A stretch of DNA of 64,000 nt from Atriophallophorus winterbourni (taxonomy: Eukaryota > Platyhelminthes > Trematoda > Plagiorchiida > Microphallidae): the NCBI GenBank assembly GCA_013407085.1, contig JACCGJ010016162.1, positions 16,632 through 80,631 of the forward strand. The letters are read 5' to 3'. Below are positions 1-12,500 of the stretch, in pieces. Position 1 is the stretch's first letter; the number at the start of each line of letters is the position of its first letter. A program made the translations under genes and the position numbers. The notes beneath the pieces were generated by a model that saw nothing but the letters and a program-made list of their open reading frames with translations, had not been told where the DNA came from and ran no database searches.

Positions 1-848
1 GGCCCATAAATCACAGCCTCAAATAATGTCTGACCTTACTCATTCAGTCTGAAAGACCCACAACCAAACCTGAAACACCAACAATGGGTTAGCGGACGAT
101 ACGTGACTACTAAGACCGCGAAAACTTTGAACATTCTACGCCTTCAAATAAACCCCAATCAGAGTAACAACCGCAAAAAGGTCTCACTGCATTACAACAA
201 AGGTTTAGTTATATTGAATAAAAAAGTGTGCGGGCTAAAAAGGTAAAGGTTGATATCGCAGGGAATTCGGTTTATTCCGTTATTCTCAATTATTCGTCAC
301 TCACATTTATTAGGATTGTGTTATATCATGGAGGTATGTCAAATGTTAAAACAAAAATAAAACGGAAAGCCTAACAGAACATGAGCGTGAGAGAATCAAC
401 TGGCAGAATGACATTTTAGTCCATCCAACAATAGGCGAACGGAAAAAAATCATTGTAGCTGACGACCACAGAGAGACTGGCGATAGATATGTGATCAGTC
501 TATGTGAAATGATTCGAGCGTTGACTTGTTGTCTAAACATTGTCATCGTCGTGACAGTTTCTCATGCGCGGCCGACATCAAACGCGCGTGAATGTTTACA
601 ACCGACGGAGGTTCAAAAAGAATGCACGCGAAACTCTCAGGCATGTGGCTTGATCAGCAGACGAAAGCCTGATTCGCGAACAGTTACGAATCACCATAGC
701 AAATAAAGTTGATTAGACTGTGCGACTGAAACTGTAATTGATGGAGAATGAGGATGCCGGACAATTTGAGCCGTGATCAATTAAGTACGGAAGAACATTG
801 ACGTGGGCCACCAACGGTAGAAAGAGATACTCGTTAGCCACTAAGCCA
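1..848. other. No recognised feature
   Basis: Only short chance reading frames are visible (none above about 71 codons). No repeat family shared with the rest of the window was noticed. Confidence 0.4.
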
Positions 849-1240
849 AGGTATCATCATCATCATCATAGATAGCAACACACCGGTAACAAGTACCAAG
901 TGCCATACAACCAATACATAGTAAAATATTCTAAAAGATATGGGGAAGGGTGGGACCTCAAAAGCTACTAAACCTACAACAGATTGAACACAGACGCACT
1001 GGGATGAGATGCCTACACCTCGAATCAAACATGCATTCAAGCAAGCATTATGAACGAGTAGAGCGACATCAGCACGACAGCTTCCTTGCGGCTTTCGCTG
1101 TCACACAGCATCACAAGATTTCCTCGCCAATTCACGTGACAACAGACAAGATTAATCAAACATTCGAATAAGATGTCTACAATAAGACCACCACTGAACA
1201 CGATTTTTGGACATAAAAAAAAGTCACCATGAATTTTCAT
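849..1240 (-). mobile_element. RTE-like 3' end fragment (non-coding tail)
   Basis: Starts with (CAT)n at 853-869, followed by agcaacacaccggtaac, ccatacaacca, gatggggaagggtgggac, attcaagcaagcattatgaacgag and cagcttccttgcggctttc. The same ordered blocks occur at 58722-59045, where they follow an RTE reverse transcriptase on the minus strand. This is therefore a minus-strand 3' untranslated end whose (ATG)n tail is at the low-coordinate side. Confidence 0.6.
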
Positions 1241-3243
1241 CTTTTGGACCCCAACCCGGAAGACGGATCGTACCAACTGCAGTTACTTTAACAGTCAAAG
1301 CCTTCATCTGCTTGAGTCAAGTCAGAGTCTGACCACCCTTAGAACGACGCCATTCCGAGTTAGGAGTATAAAAATGAAGAGGACTAAAAGGTACTCACAT
1401 ATCACAAACAGCTTTCTAGTTTCATTGCAACCAACTTTGAAGCTTCGGCTTTAAAACGAATAATACCACGATATAAAGCAAAATTTGGAATAAACACGAG
1501 AAAGTGAATTGCGTGACTGAGGAATTAGGTAAGCTTTCCATTTTTTGCCAAACCAAGCAAATTAATATTTCCATGTGAGGCGAACCTGCCTTATCTTTCA
1601 GAGTCTACCATATTCAGCGAACAAGGCGTCGTAGGGTAAGCAACGAGAAGGCATCAATCATTTAGCCTGAGAACCTTTGAGTTATCACATTCCGAGAAAA
1701 CGTCATATAATATTAACACGAAAATGCCAGAAAAGTTAAGCACTTCTTCGCAGAACGGGGACGTAAATACAGAAATCCGATAAGCATCTTAAACTAGGAT
1801 CGACCAAGTTCCACAGACATTGAGAGAGTTAGCACGGATGACAGCCTTGTAATCTTGTTCCATATTATGGAGCGAAAAACCCAGTCGCCGCCATAAAGGA
1901 AGCTAAGCAAACACTGCACATGCGTTGCGTACATCATGTGAGATGTCGTCCTAAAAGCAACCACCAGAATTACAACAACCAAAGTAAGCGAAGATAGCGA
2001 ATAGCTTAAAATCACATTGAGAGAGATCTGAGAGAGATTTGATCCAGTCGTTGGCGAATATTTTGCACTTGTTAGATGCGAAACACACGCAATGCCATCG
2101 AGTTTTGAGTGTCAGGCATTCTTGGATTTGCTGAGTTACTTGAGAGTCATCTCCCAAAACAGCAATGCTATTCACATAGTTCAAAACGGAAGTAATCTCA
2201 ACCGGCAGAATGTGAGCTTCCGTGGCCCCCAAACCAGCTTAAACGTTCCTTAGGACATCGTCGCCGACGAAGTCAAAAAGTAACAGCGAGGTACTCAGAA
2301 TGTTTAATGGTAGAAAAAGTAGTAAGCTTAATAATAACCATAGGATGACAGGTATATGGAGTAAAATTACAGCCATGCCAAACCCCACTGCAGATACTGG
2401 ATGAGGATCTCAAACGTTTTGTCCATACGCTCAAGCCCTGTCTTGCATTGAAATATAACGCGTTTGAAATCCTAACACACATCTAAGACACTCCATGTTT
2501 CAGCTGACAGTAACACCGAATTTGGCGATTGATGGAATCGAACGACGCATGGATATAAAAAAACACGATAGTTATTTTAGAGAAAGCATGGTGTCGCTCG
2601 AGAAACACTGGAGTGTGAAGATTTAAGCAACACAATTTAGGTCGCGTAGCTGTTTCTATTGTTTGGCGCTGGGCCAGTAGAGAAAGATGGAAGCCGGTAT
2701 ATTGGAAGCCACTAAAACGAAACTGATAACCGATTGTCTACACAGAAATGGCGCTAAAAATTTTGAAAATCAGCCATCAGTAGTCTCCTGTAATATATCG
2801 GAACGCATCCTATGCTCATAGTGGAAAACAACGTTTGAACTTCGCATCATATTCCTCAGCCGCCGCGCTTGAATATCGATGATACAAAGGCACCCGGATT
2901 TCATTGAATATTTCCTGTTTGGTTGGACATTTGGTGAAAATCGCTCATGCGGTACAGTGTTCTGGATGGTCAAATAAAAAGCATTTAGATTTTGAGGCCT
3001 GGGGATGAAAAATAGTATGAATGGTGAGACTGGCAGGTGAGACGGGTCATTCAGCTTTTTTTTCAGGAATAGCAAGGTAGCAAAGTCAGATGGACAATCA
3101 TGACCCAAAATATAAGAGGACCATATGAAGGATCGTGCATCTGTATCACAAAGTTCCGCATACATCGACTAATTAAAAGTTTTAATAATTGCGGTATTTC
3201 TTACAGCAAGACAGCGGCGCCATTACCATAGATAATACATACC
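1241..3243. other. No recognised feature
   Basis: AT-rich intergenic sequence. The longest open stretch (minus strand 3165-2770, 131 codons) has no recognisable motif and no obvious splice context. Confidence 0.4.
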
Positions 3244-3320
3244 ATCCGACGTAGCTCAGGCGGTAGGCCAAGTATACTTCATCGTTTCGAGTGGCTGTAC
3301 ACCTGGGTATTATATTTTTC
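3244..3320 (+). repeat. tRNA-like segment, possible SINE head or decayed tRNA
   Basis: GACGTAGCTCAGGCGGTAGG looks like a tRNA 5' half with a polymerase III A box (TAGCTCAGGCGG). About 35 bp later gtttcgagtgg is a weak B-box match. No clean acceptor stem or CCA-proximal pairing can be drawn, so a functional tRNA is unlikely. Confidence 0.25.
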
Positions 3321-5270
3321 AAGATTATTCAAGGTGTGGTATGGAATTAAGGCAGACGGCGAGCTTCTATGGGACAGCATGCATACGGGAAAACACAAAT
3401 CTTCAGCCTGGACAAATGACTGCCCAAGTGTCATGCGGATCACATTGTGCCACAACAGTAATCAAATAGCTGACCGCCTTTGACAGCCTGCAGCTGATAG
3501 CCCAAGCAACTAAGATTCATTCCGTCGGATGCCATGAGGGCTGGACGCATCGTGGCGCCGTCGAAACGCTTTAATACGTAAAGGTTGTCAAACAAAAGTC
3601 ATGTAAATTAGCAAGATAAACGGGGATTAATCAACGATTAATCAACGGGAGAAAAAACAACATCCATTAAATTGAATCCCCACGAGGGCCAACTTTCGGA
3701 CAGATCAAAGAGGGCAGATTAGCAAGAAACAAGGCTACTCGCGTGACTCAGTCAAAGGCGGAAATAAACAGCAGTCGCCTTGACAAGCAGATGACTCAAA
3801 TAGATAATCGAGAAGAGTGTGAGCAGGGGTACCGAGAATTTGAACAGAAGCCAAGTTTAGTCATTGAGAAGCATGTTGCAACATTATGCTTCAAAATGGG
3901 TTCCAAATGACATGCATAATAAAACGTTTAAACAGAATCGCTAGCAGAAGTTATGTGCCGTTAGTTCACAGAAACGATTTCTCGGTTTCTGATAACCGTG
4001 GCATGGAACTAGAAAATCAAAAACTAAACTTTAAGAGCAAGTTGTTCTAAACAACAATTGGTAAACTCTTGTAAACATTTTTGAAAATTTACTAGATCTC
4101 AAGCAAGGCTATTGTTAATTCCTTTGCATAGGCAAATAATCTAACGGAATCACAGCGGTGATGAAATAAATAGGAGTATTCAGTAATTCAGCAAAAATGC
4201 TGAAGAAGCCCGTACACCCTGTGACACAATATAACTAGTTAGTGGCAGGACATTCATAATCTAGCCATTTGGGTTCACCAGTCCATATGCAATTTCGTCA
4301 AACACATTATCCAAGTTCCGTTGAAATGATGAGTTACTAAGCTGCAAGGGGCTGAGAGCTGACAATTGTGAAATTTAGATGATCGCGTTAACTGGATACA
4401 ATACACTGTGCTTTACTTTAATAAACATCACGTATTGGTGCATGGGCTGAGCACCAATTTACCGGGTGTTAGCCTATCCGATGTCAATCAACTAACAAAT
4501 CCTGTGTCACTCAACTATGCCGTCTGCGTACGTGATGAGAGTCCAGTAACTTATGCTCAATGAGCAAACTTCAACAGCGATGGTAATTAGAGTGCCATGA
4601 TTGCCGACAGCAGGCTCTTACCGATGGAAATGATTAAAGCACAATGCACACGGTGAATTGTTAACGACAAACGCGGTTAGGGAAGCCGGAAGTAGATTCT
4701 TGTCAAAAAAACAAGGATAATTGCAGCTTGTAGGCCTCAACGTATTCGTTGGGGAACTGGAGGGTTAGGCAGCTAGACCAAATAAATGTGTGCGTGGAAT
4801 ATCTTTCGTGTTTGTAGGCCTGATTCAGTAATGATGTTTCTCAGTTGCAAAATATGGAATTTAACCGCCGAATATTTTTAAGAATAAACGATGTAGGTAG
4901 GGATAGTTTGAGCACACATCCTTATAATAAATATGATATTCACCTAAGGATATAACTATAAATAGGAAAATTTGTGAATAGGGCGTGATGAGGAAGCCTT
5001 AAACAATACCATTTTTGCTCAAAAGACATCATGTCTATCGCTGTAATCGCTATGTGAAAGATTGTTCCACCCGAATCAATAAGACAGTTTAGCCGCGTGA
5101 AATACTTTGCAGCAGATCTTCGTGCGCATGCGACGTACATGTATGGTCTACATCGTCCTAAGGAGACCAACAACATCAAAAGTTGGTAGACGCCAGTTGT
5201 GTTAATATAGTGGATAAAAAGTAGGGAGTTTAGAATAAGTTCAGAATTATGAAAATTTAGAATTGAAAAA
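3321..5270. other. No recognised feature
   Basis: No coding exon, tandem repeat or recognisable mobile element was seen. The missing Robo 3' exons could lie here, but none was identified. Confidence 0.35.
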
Positions 5271-5306
5271 ATGTGATAAGTTGTTCACATCCGCCGAAAT
5301 TACATT

Positions 5307-5344
5307 CCACTACCGGTTGCTGGCTGTATGTCCTCATCAGGTGG
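5307..5344 (-). ncRNA. Decayed hammerhead ribozyme motif
   Basis: Minus strand: stem I CCAC, the CTGATGA core, a short stem II region, then GCAA where GAAA is required, stem III ACCGGT, A at the cleavage position, and GTGG closing stem I. The broken GAAA box should abolish catalysis. About 120 bp around it aligns with the copy at 10299-10336. Hammerheads of this short-stem-III form are known in Penelope-like elements and other small retroelements. Confidence 0.6.
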
Positions 5345-5409
5345 AGACAGTAAGATTAGGTACAGTGAGCCTTGAAACAGTGGCATTCAAGTATAACTTT
5401 GTTTAGAAT

Positions 5410-6006
5410 TGAAAACTTATCAGGATAACGACTATTTCCAAAACGATACGAACTGGCTCCAAAGAGATAATGCAGTTAGTCGCGTTCAGAATGAAGCTTT
5501 CGCGGTGTATAGGTATAGTAAATGAAAAATTTCGACGAGTCTAAGCACTGTGGTTTCAACATGTATACATTTATATACACAGGATTTGCATTACATTTGA
5601 GAGTGGCTGGCACGATATGCCGGATGTATGTCATCGCCTATGAATGTTTTCTTGTATTTTTCCTTAGGGCTGACTTCCGACACAAGTCATGAAAGCAAGG
5701 ATCGCCAGGTTGTTGTCCTCATTTTCTTTATAAGCTCTCACCCGGGGTCAACAAGTTTAACATCAGCTATTCGCAAACGCCCATCCTTCAGTAAAGTAAA
5801 GCATTTTCACCGGAATTAGGGAGTGACCGTAACTGACAGAGTGGTAAAGTTGATTATCGGAGGCGATTTGAAGAGTTTCATAAATTGGTGTGGGATATCC
5901 TTAACATGACCGACCAATGTTGCAGCCAGAGATATCAATAAAACCAGTGGTGTTTTGCATTCACAAAGATGATAAACGCATGAAAGCGAACTGTACTTCA
6001 GCTTAC
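5410..6006. other. No recognised feature downstream of the last Robo exon found
   Basis: The next Robo exon should start with a phase-1 acceptor on the minus strand. None with convincing Robo-like coding sequence was recognised here. Confidence 0.35.
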
Positions 6007-6570
6007 CAAAACCGGCGGTCAACGGATTGGGAGTCACCAAAGGATTGGAATCCTTCGCAAAGGATTGTGAACCCGAATGATGAGAGAGATCGTGGGTAAG
6101 AAATGCAGCACTTTCATCCGATGCTGGTAAACTGCCAGACCACTGCATGACAGCTTTCAAATGCCCTCTGTTAGACTGCAGTGAATTCGGGGTTTGTTGT
6201 AGTTCACTTTGTGCGTAATATGCAGAATCTTCACCGCTTGCGGAACCAGGAGCATGTGCCAAGCCCGACCCGCGGTGATCCGATGATGCCAAAGGTGGCG
6301 AACCAGAAGGAAGGGATGGTGGCGGGTAGTCTGGAGGAGGAGGAATGATCTTGGCCAAGGAGAGCTGTCGATGAATATCGGAATGATTCCTTGAAGGACC
6401 GCCTGACGAAGAATTGTAGCGTATCATTTGTTGCATTACTGGAACACTGGCGTACGGTGTAACCGTATCTTCGTCTTCTAAGGCGTCATTGTTAACCTTA
6501 TTACAGGTTCGCGGTTCATAACGATTGGGTAAATGGCCATTGGGAGTCAACGGAACAGGAGATTGAAGAG
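6007..6570 (-). CDS. robo: Robo exon c: cytoplasmic tail with CC1/CC2-like motifs
   Basis: Acceptor ataaatcag|CTCTT at 6570 supplies the two bases needed after the phase-1 donor at 13253. The protein is Pro/Ser-rich. TPYASVPV resembles CC1 (PTPYATT in family members). IIPPPPDYPPP resembles the poly-Pro CC2 that binds Enabled. The donor TTTTG|GTAAGC at 6007 leaves phase 1 and implies at least one further exon. Further exons between 13253 and 6570 cannot be excluded. Confidence 0.8.
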
Positions 6571-9500
6571 CTGATTTATATTTTAAAAAATAAGAATGGA
6601 AAATCAAGCTGAAAAGATCTAACACAAGGTCCTGAATCATAGGTAAACCATAATTTTTGAAAGAAAATAAGGTAGTAGTTTAAATAAACTCACGCTACCT
6701 GCTGTTTTCTGCTCATTTTAAACAGTATTAGATGAGAATTTGTGAAGAAGCGGTAGAGAATAAGGATGAGATCAGTAAATAGCTTGCACATTAGTAATGT
6801 CACAGTGTGGCAGTTGAGCATCCGGTAAACTGCTGTCCCCAATTACCGTGATAAATGCCACAGTGTAAAACGGGAAAATCACGTAGACTAGACATTAAGA
6901 CCGTTATTTTGAAAGTACAATCAACCTAAATGACGCAAAACTATTCTTGCGGTGGCACGCCCCACGGGTTAACCAAGTTTGACTAAAAATAAAGCAAGAA
7001 ACCTTAACCAATTTTAAATAAAAGTAACCAAACTCACGCACGAAGTCATCTAATCAAACCGAGATTATAAACGCGATAGACAACTCACACAACGCAGACG
7101 ATATGCGCAAGATATGAATCAAACCAAATCACACGATTGCGTGAGGAGGGTTTTCGCAATCGAAGAGCGAGATGGTGGAACAACCCGGAAGTGGGGAGGA
7201 TATTTCCTGTACAACATCAGACACAAGATGCGACGTGAATCAGTTGACAAACAAGCACAAACAGACTGGCGAAGAACCATTAGCACCTGATTAAACTTTG
7301 GCAAAAGAAGTTTCGGAGTTAATGCGAGCGAGCAGTTGCCAAATATCGTCATAAGTCAATATGTTGACGTCGGTCACAGTCCTCAGTTTAAAATACTGTC
7401 CTAGGGTAGAAAATGTGCATCAAGATTGATCATATGCGATTAGGATTAAGCTGAAATCATTCTTGATAGGGTCTGCCATCGAAATGATTACTGATGACGT
7501 AGAACACGATGACAGAACGTACGACCGTAGAGCACCTACGTTATGGCATCTACCGAGCAGTATAGTAAATCGATTACGAGACGATCGTAGAGAACACCGA
7601 ATAGATAACTGACACACAACCACAACCCAACAAAATTCGAAAAGAATGGGAAAATAGGGACTCAGCAACTGATTCTCCAAAAGAGTAAGCAGGGATACAC
7701 ATCATCACGACAGAATCATTGTTGCGTTCAGTGTCAGGCATTACAACAAGCTTTCCTAGCCGAAATTTGAAAACATACAAGATTAATCACACAGTCCGAG
7801 GTAACTAATGCAAGATTTCATTCGCTTTGTTTAGGTAAAGTAGTACAAATTTACTGTCACACACAGGGAGGTAAAGCTCAAAATGCACGACGTGCGTAAT
7901 CAAGCCATGAAATTCAAATTCGGTTGAACAGAATATGAGTTGTATTCTGGTCAGAGCGCCAAACTCGTTGGTCTGCTGCTGTTAAGTCAACTGTGTTAGA
8001 GATTCATGTATTTGGCGTGAGTTGCGTTGCCAAATCTGACGCTAACATATCCTACCTTACAGTCTGAATGTTCGCAAAGGCATGTCAGTTAGCCCCCTGA
8101 GATGTGCAACCATGAATGTCAAGAAATGGAGTTAAACGTTATTTTGTCTTTTATTTAAGAAATACACTGCAAACGTTACACGAACGATTTCACGTTTTAT
8201 CGTGATAGAACGTTTTGTATGCACGTAAATGTTATGCTTTGGTTAGGCTTGTCATTTGGAAGACGAACCACTCTGTACTCTTATAACTTTGCAGATCACC
8301 GCGTGTTATTAGAATGCATTTCCGTTACCCATCTCGTGTCCTACTAGGATCACTTTTCATGTAGATATTCGTCTTACACTGACAAAAGCTCCCACATAGA
8401 TTATGCTATGCATGGAGACATTCGTACTTACTGATTGTATACAAATCGATTGTATACAGTTCAATATTCATGGATCACGTTACCAGTAGCAACGAACAAA
8501 CAAAGAAAATTTGAAACCGAATAAATGTTGGCATTGCGATCGCAATTTTATGCACTCGAAAAGTAATACCGGTGCCGAGTTTATAGCCTCTTGGAACCCA
8601 TTAGAGGCGTGAAAAGTAATTATGTAATTACGGTTCATTCGGCATTCCGTATGCCCGGGATTTGATTAATGCTACCATTTACAAAGGCCGCGAATGTTAC
8701 GCGGTTCCGAAATTGTAGCGTAAACTATTTCAAACAAGTTCGCCTAGTTTGGTCATCACTGCGCACGGAGGAAATCCCACAATTCCACAAGACAAGCTGA
8801 CTGAACGCGCACAGTCAGCGACACAAGCACACAATGAATTCATATTGTGGTAACTTGCAACCGCAATTCGCTCGAAACACAAGGGGTGCAGGCGAATCGG
8901 TGGGTTAGTGGTGACCGGTAATTTGATTTAGAATGTTTTGACGGCTGGCAAAAGTAGCTTTATTCATCATGTTACATGGCGTGCGTGTGGTTTTTCTATA
9001 GCGAGTTCAGTGGAGAGGGGAGTTGTAACAACAATAGAGCGACAAAGAAAAGTTGAGAAAATTCCATTTGTAGTTAAATAAAAATATTATCGTTGACTGA
9101 CATTTTTCCCTTCAAAAGTGTGCTGCTGCGTCCAAGAGGATTTCGTTTTCAATTCATTAAAACATCTTAGGAACAATTTTTATTTTGCCGCTGTAACAAT
9201 CGCAAGGCAAATTGACATAAAGCATGTGGATGATAAGAGAGGAAACAGTTCAACGTACATCTGGCATCAACTATTACACCAAGTTGTTTCTGGTTGCATC
9301 CAGAGTCCTAGAGATCTGAAGTCAAAAATCTGAAGGGTGGCTCGAACCCGTATTTCTTGGCGAATAATTTCCATCCTCAGACATAATCAGCTGGAGTGAA
9401 GTTAAAGTTTGATCGTGCGCGCAATGCCTTTTTGCAGGCGCGAGATACGCCTTAAAACTAAAACACGCGTTTATCAAACAGCGATCCGTCCTGTACAGCT

Positions 9501-12500
9501 CTACTGATGCGATACGTGGCCGCTGAGGTCCCAGAATGTATGATCGTTAGAAGTGTTTGACCATTGGTACCCTAGGGTAAACTTGGGCATCCGATACACT
9601 GAGCGAGTAGCTAACGCTGCCGTTCGAACGCGATGAAACGAATTACCTCCGCTTTCAGTTCACATCCAACGGCGAAGACTACACTGGTTTGGCCACGTCC
9701 TCCGAAAGACAGACTTAGCGCTCACGAAACTCATCCTCGACCCCAAACGCGTTCGTACCTGGCGTTGGCGACAAGTGAAGACATGGATGTCGAATGTGAA
9801 GGAGGATGTGGACACCCTGGGACTGCGCACCGTCTACGGCGTTCGCAGGTGGGAACGAGACTTGATATCTACAACAGTGTCGCCTCTGACTGACGCGAGT
9901 GGGTTGGTGTGATTCGAGACAACAATGAAGCCGGATAATCCACCCATGGAGCCAGTAGCACAAAAGTAAAAGTAAGTAAGCTGTCGCTCAATTTATCGCT
10001 CCCAATCACTTCAAGCGTACGAAAATAAGTACAGCACAATTGCACACCCGTGCCACATATGACTTATGAATTGATACCATCATGATAATCGTCATCATTG
10101 ACAGCATAAAATCTGTAGCCAACACCGAACGATTAATTCCCATACAACCACCGTACAACAAAATCCTGAATAGATGGAGAATGATGGGAAGTAAAAAGGA
10201 TGCCGAATGCGTAGATGAGTAAGCATGGAGATACTAAGACGAATGAAACATGCAATCGATCAATGTAACGTGTTGCTCACATCTCCCGCACTTACACACC
10301 ACTACCGGTTTCGGGCTGTTTGTCGTCATCAGGTGGAGACAGTAAGTTTAGGTTCAATGAGCCTTGTAACAGTGCATTCAATCAAGTTTTGTGAACGAGT
10401 AGGTTGACGCCATTACACGAGTTTTATTGCGGCTCTCACACTTTTGTATAATAAGGTTTCCTTGGCAGACACTTTGATTTTATTATAACTATCGTGACAG
10501 TCTCAAGCCACGCGAGGAATTATTTGACGCAGTATCAGTGAGCGCATGTCTAGATTCCAAGCAGACATAAGGGTTCGCAAGCAAATATTGGCGTGTCAGT
10601 TGCAGTCACGCCAGGTGACATTGCGATGCTAATCAACATGGAGGTTAGTGGACGTTGTATTGGTTTTCTGTGTAGAATGTAAGAGCTCTCCTTAAAACTG
10701 AAGCCGATATGTGAAGAAATTTTAAGTCTGGAGTGGAGCAAGTGGGGTATAAACAGATAGGCTACACATGGACTGAGACATTGCTCAAATTAAGGCAGTA
10801 ACTGAGGAAAGCGAATTTGTAGCTACTTCTGAGTTGTAGCTGATTATTACATACGATTTAGTTTGCTACGATTAAATGTTCGCAGTAAGTCAATGTACAT
10901 GAACGATGAAGCAATCCCCAATGGCGCACTCGAAGCAACATGATTTTCGTGATCGCTGAGATACTACCGTCAGTTGCAAGCAACTGCGATATGGATGAAC
11001 AAGGAGATCGTGTGAATGAGATTTCTGTGATAGCCCGCGGGAGCTGTGAGGGTTGTGGTGCTTTGCACGACCAAATAAGGTAGTATTCTTAGCGTGTGCA
11101 TTACAGTTCCGTTTGGAGCATACTTAACTGTCAAATTTCAGCTTGAATCGAGGGGAAAACATTGCAGTTATATAGCGTACCAAACTGAAAGTATTTTGCA
11201 TGGAGACGATAATTACTAAAAATTCACCTAGAATTTAATCGAAAAATGGTTGTTAAATCTCGCTTGACGTGAATGAAAATGTTATTATTTACGAACCATC
11301 GAAAAAGAGCAGATTATAAAGTAGATTAAAAAACAAAAAGACAACTGCTAGCAACAGCGAGATCATACGATTGGCCAATCATGACAAAACATACAAAAGA
11401 ACGTCAATATCGGCAATATATCGGAAAGTGTTCGTGATCGATAAGGGAACAATATTCATGAAACCTTACCAGTAAACTGTTCATCGACTCATTACAAACT
11501 TTCTTTGTCACGTAGACGGTGAATATCGGTTCGAAATCTGTTATTTAGGTGTCATCTAGCTTGATAAAACGACATTCAGAGCCTAGTATGCATGCTTGAC
11601 AAACAAATTCACCCCAATGTGTGCGGTTATCTGACGGACAGAGATATCAATGTAAACTAGGGATATCAAAAGTAATGAATCAGAATTCCGAGGGTCTGTT
11701 TCACCTTATCAATGAAGATCAGGCCAGACAGTGACGACCCTCAATGCATTGAAAAATGTTTGTGACCGATCGAGGAAGCATATTCATGAGAAAAAACGTT
11801 ACCGATGAACTGCTCTGATCGATTCATTAAAAAATTTCTTTTTCATGAAAAGACGGCCATGTTATAACGTAGGTAGATTCTAATCTAAGGGGCCCAGAAT
11901 CCATGTACGACCATGATTCGAAGTTTCGAAGTGCACTAAACACTAAATATTAATCAAAACAAGGTGCAAAATGAGAGTTCCGAGGTAAGTCGTTTTGATA
12001 GCTTGAAACTGTCATATATCCGATAGCACTGAAACAGCAGAAAAGCACTGATGTGGATACAGAGAGTCAGCTAATGACTTGAAACTCTACATCATGAGAT
12101 CTTGAGATTATTTCACAGATAACTTTACCTGATAATAACACCTTATACCTCGTAAGCAATGGAAATAAAAATAAAAAGTACACATCTACACATGCATGAG
12201 GAGCGATAAATTGCAAGCGCTTATCGACTGAATGCAAACGAGCTGCAAGAAGCACCAAGCCTAAAGCGGATAAAAGTATGAAGAATATTTGTGGCACGGT
12301 AGTGGTAGTTTGAGCGCGTCTCCAGTACGTTGAGCGCTCATGGGACCTAGCATCATGGTGTAAATACGTGTTGAACGTTGTTATCACCATTCGTGAGCGT
12401 ACGATGGTACCCACAAGTCACGATGGAATGAACCAAATAACAAAAACTCACTTCGACTGCTGAAACCGCAGTGACACGAAACATCGATAAATGCTCCGAC

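Noticed and set aside
2770..3165. 131-codon open frame on minus
   Set aside because: No domain, no splice context and no similarity recognised. A frame of this length is expected by chance in 64 kb.
3244..3320. A functional tRNA gene
   Set aside because: The A box is good but the B box is weak, and no acceptor, anticodon and T stems can be paired.
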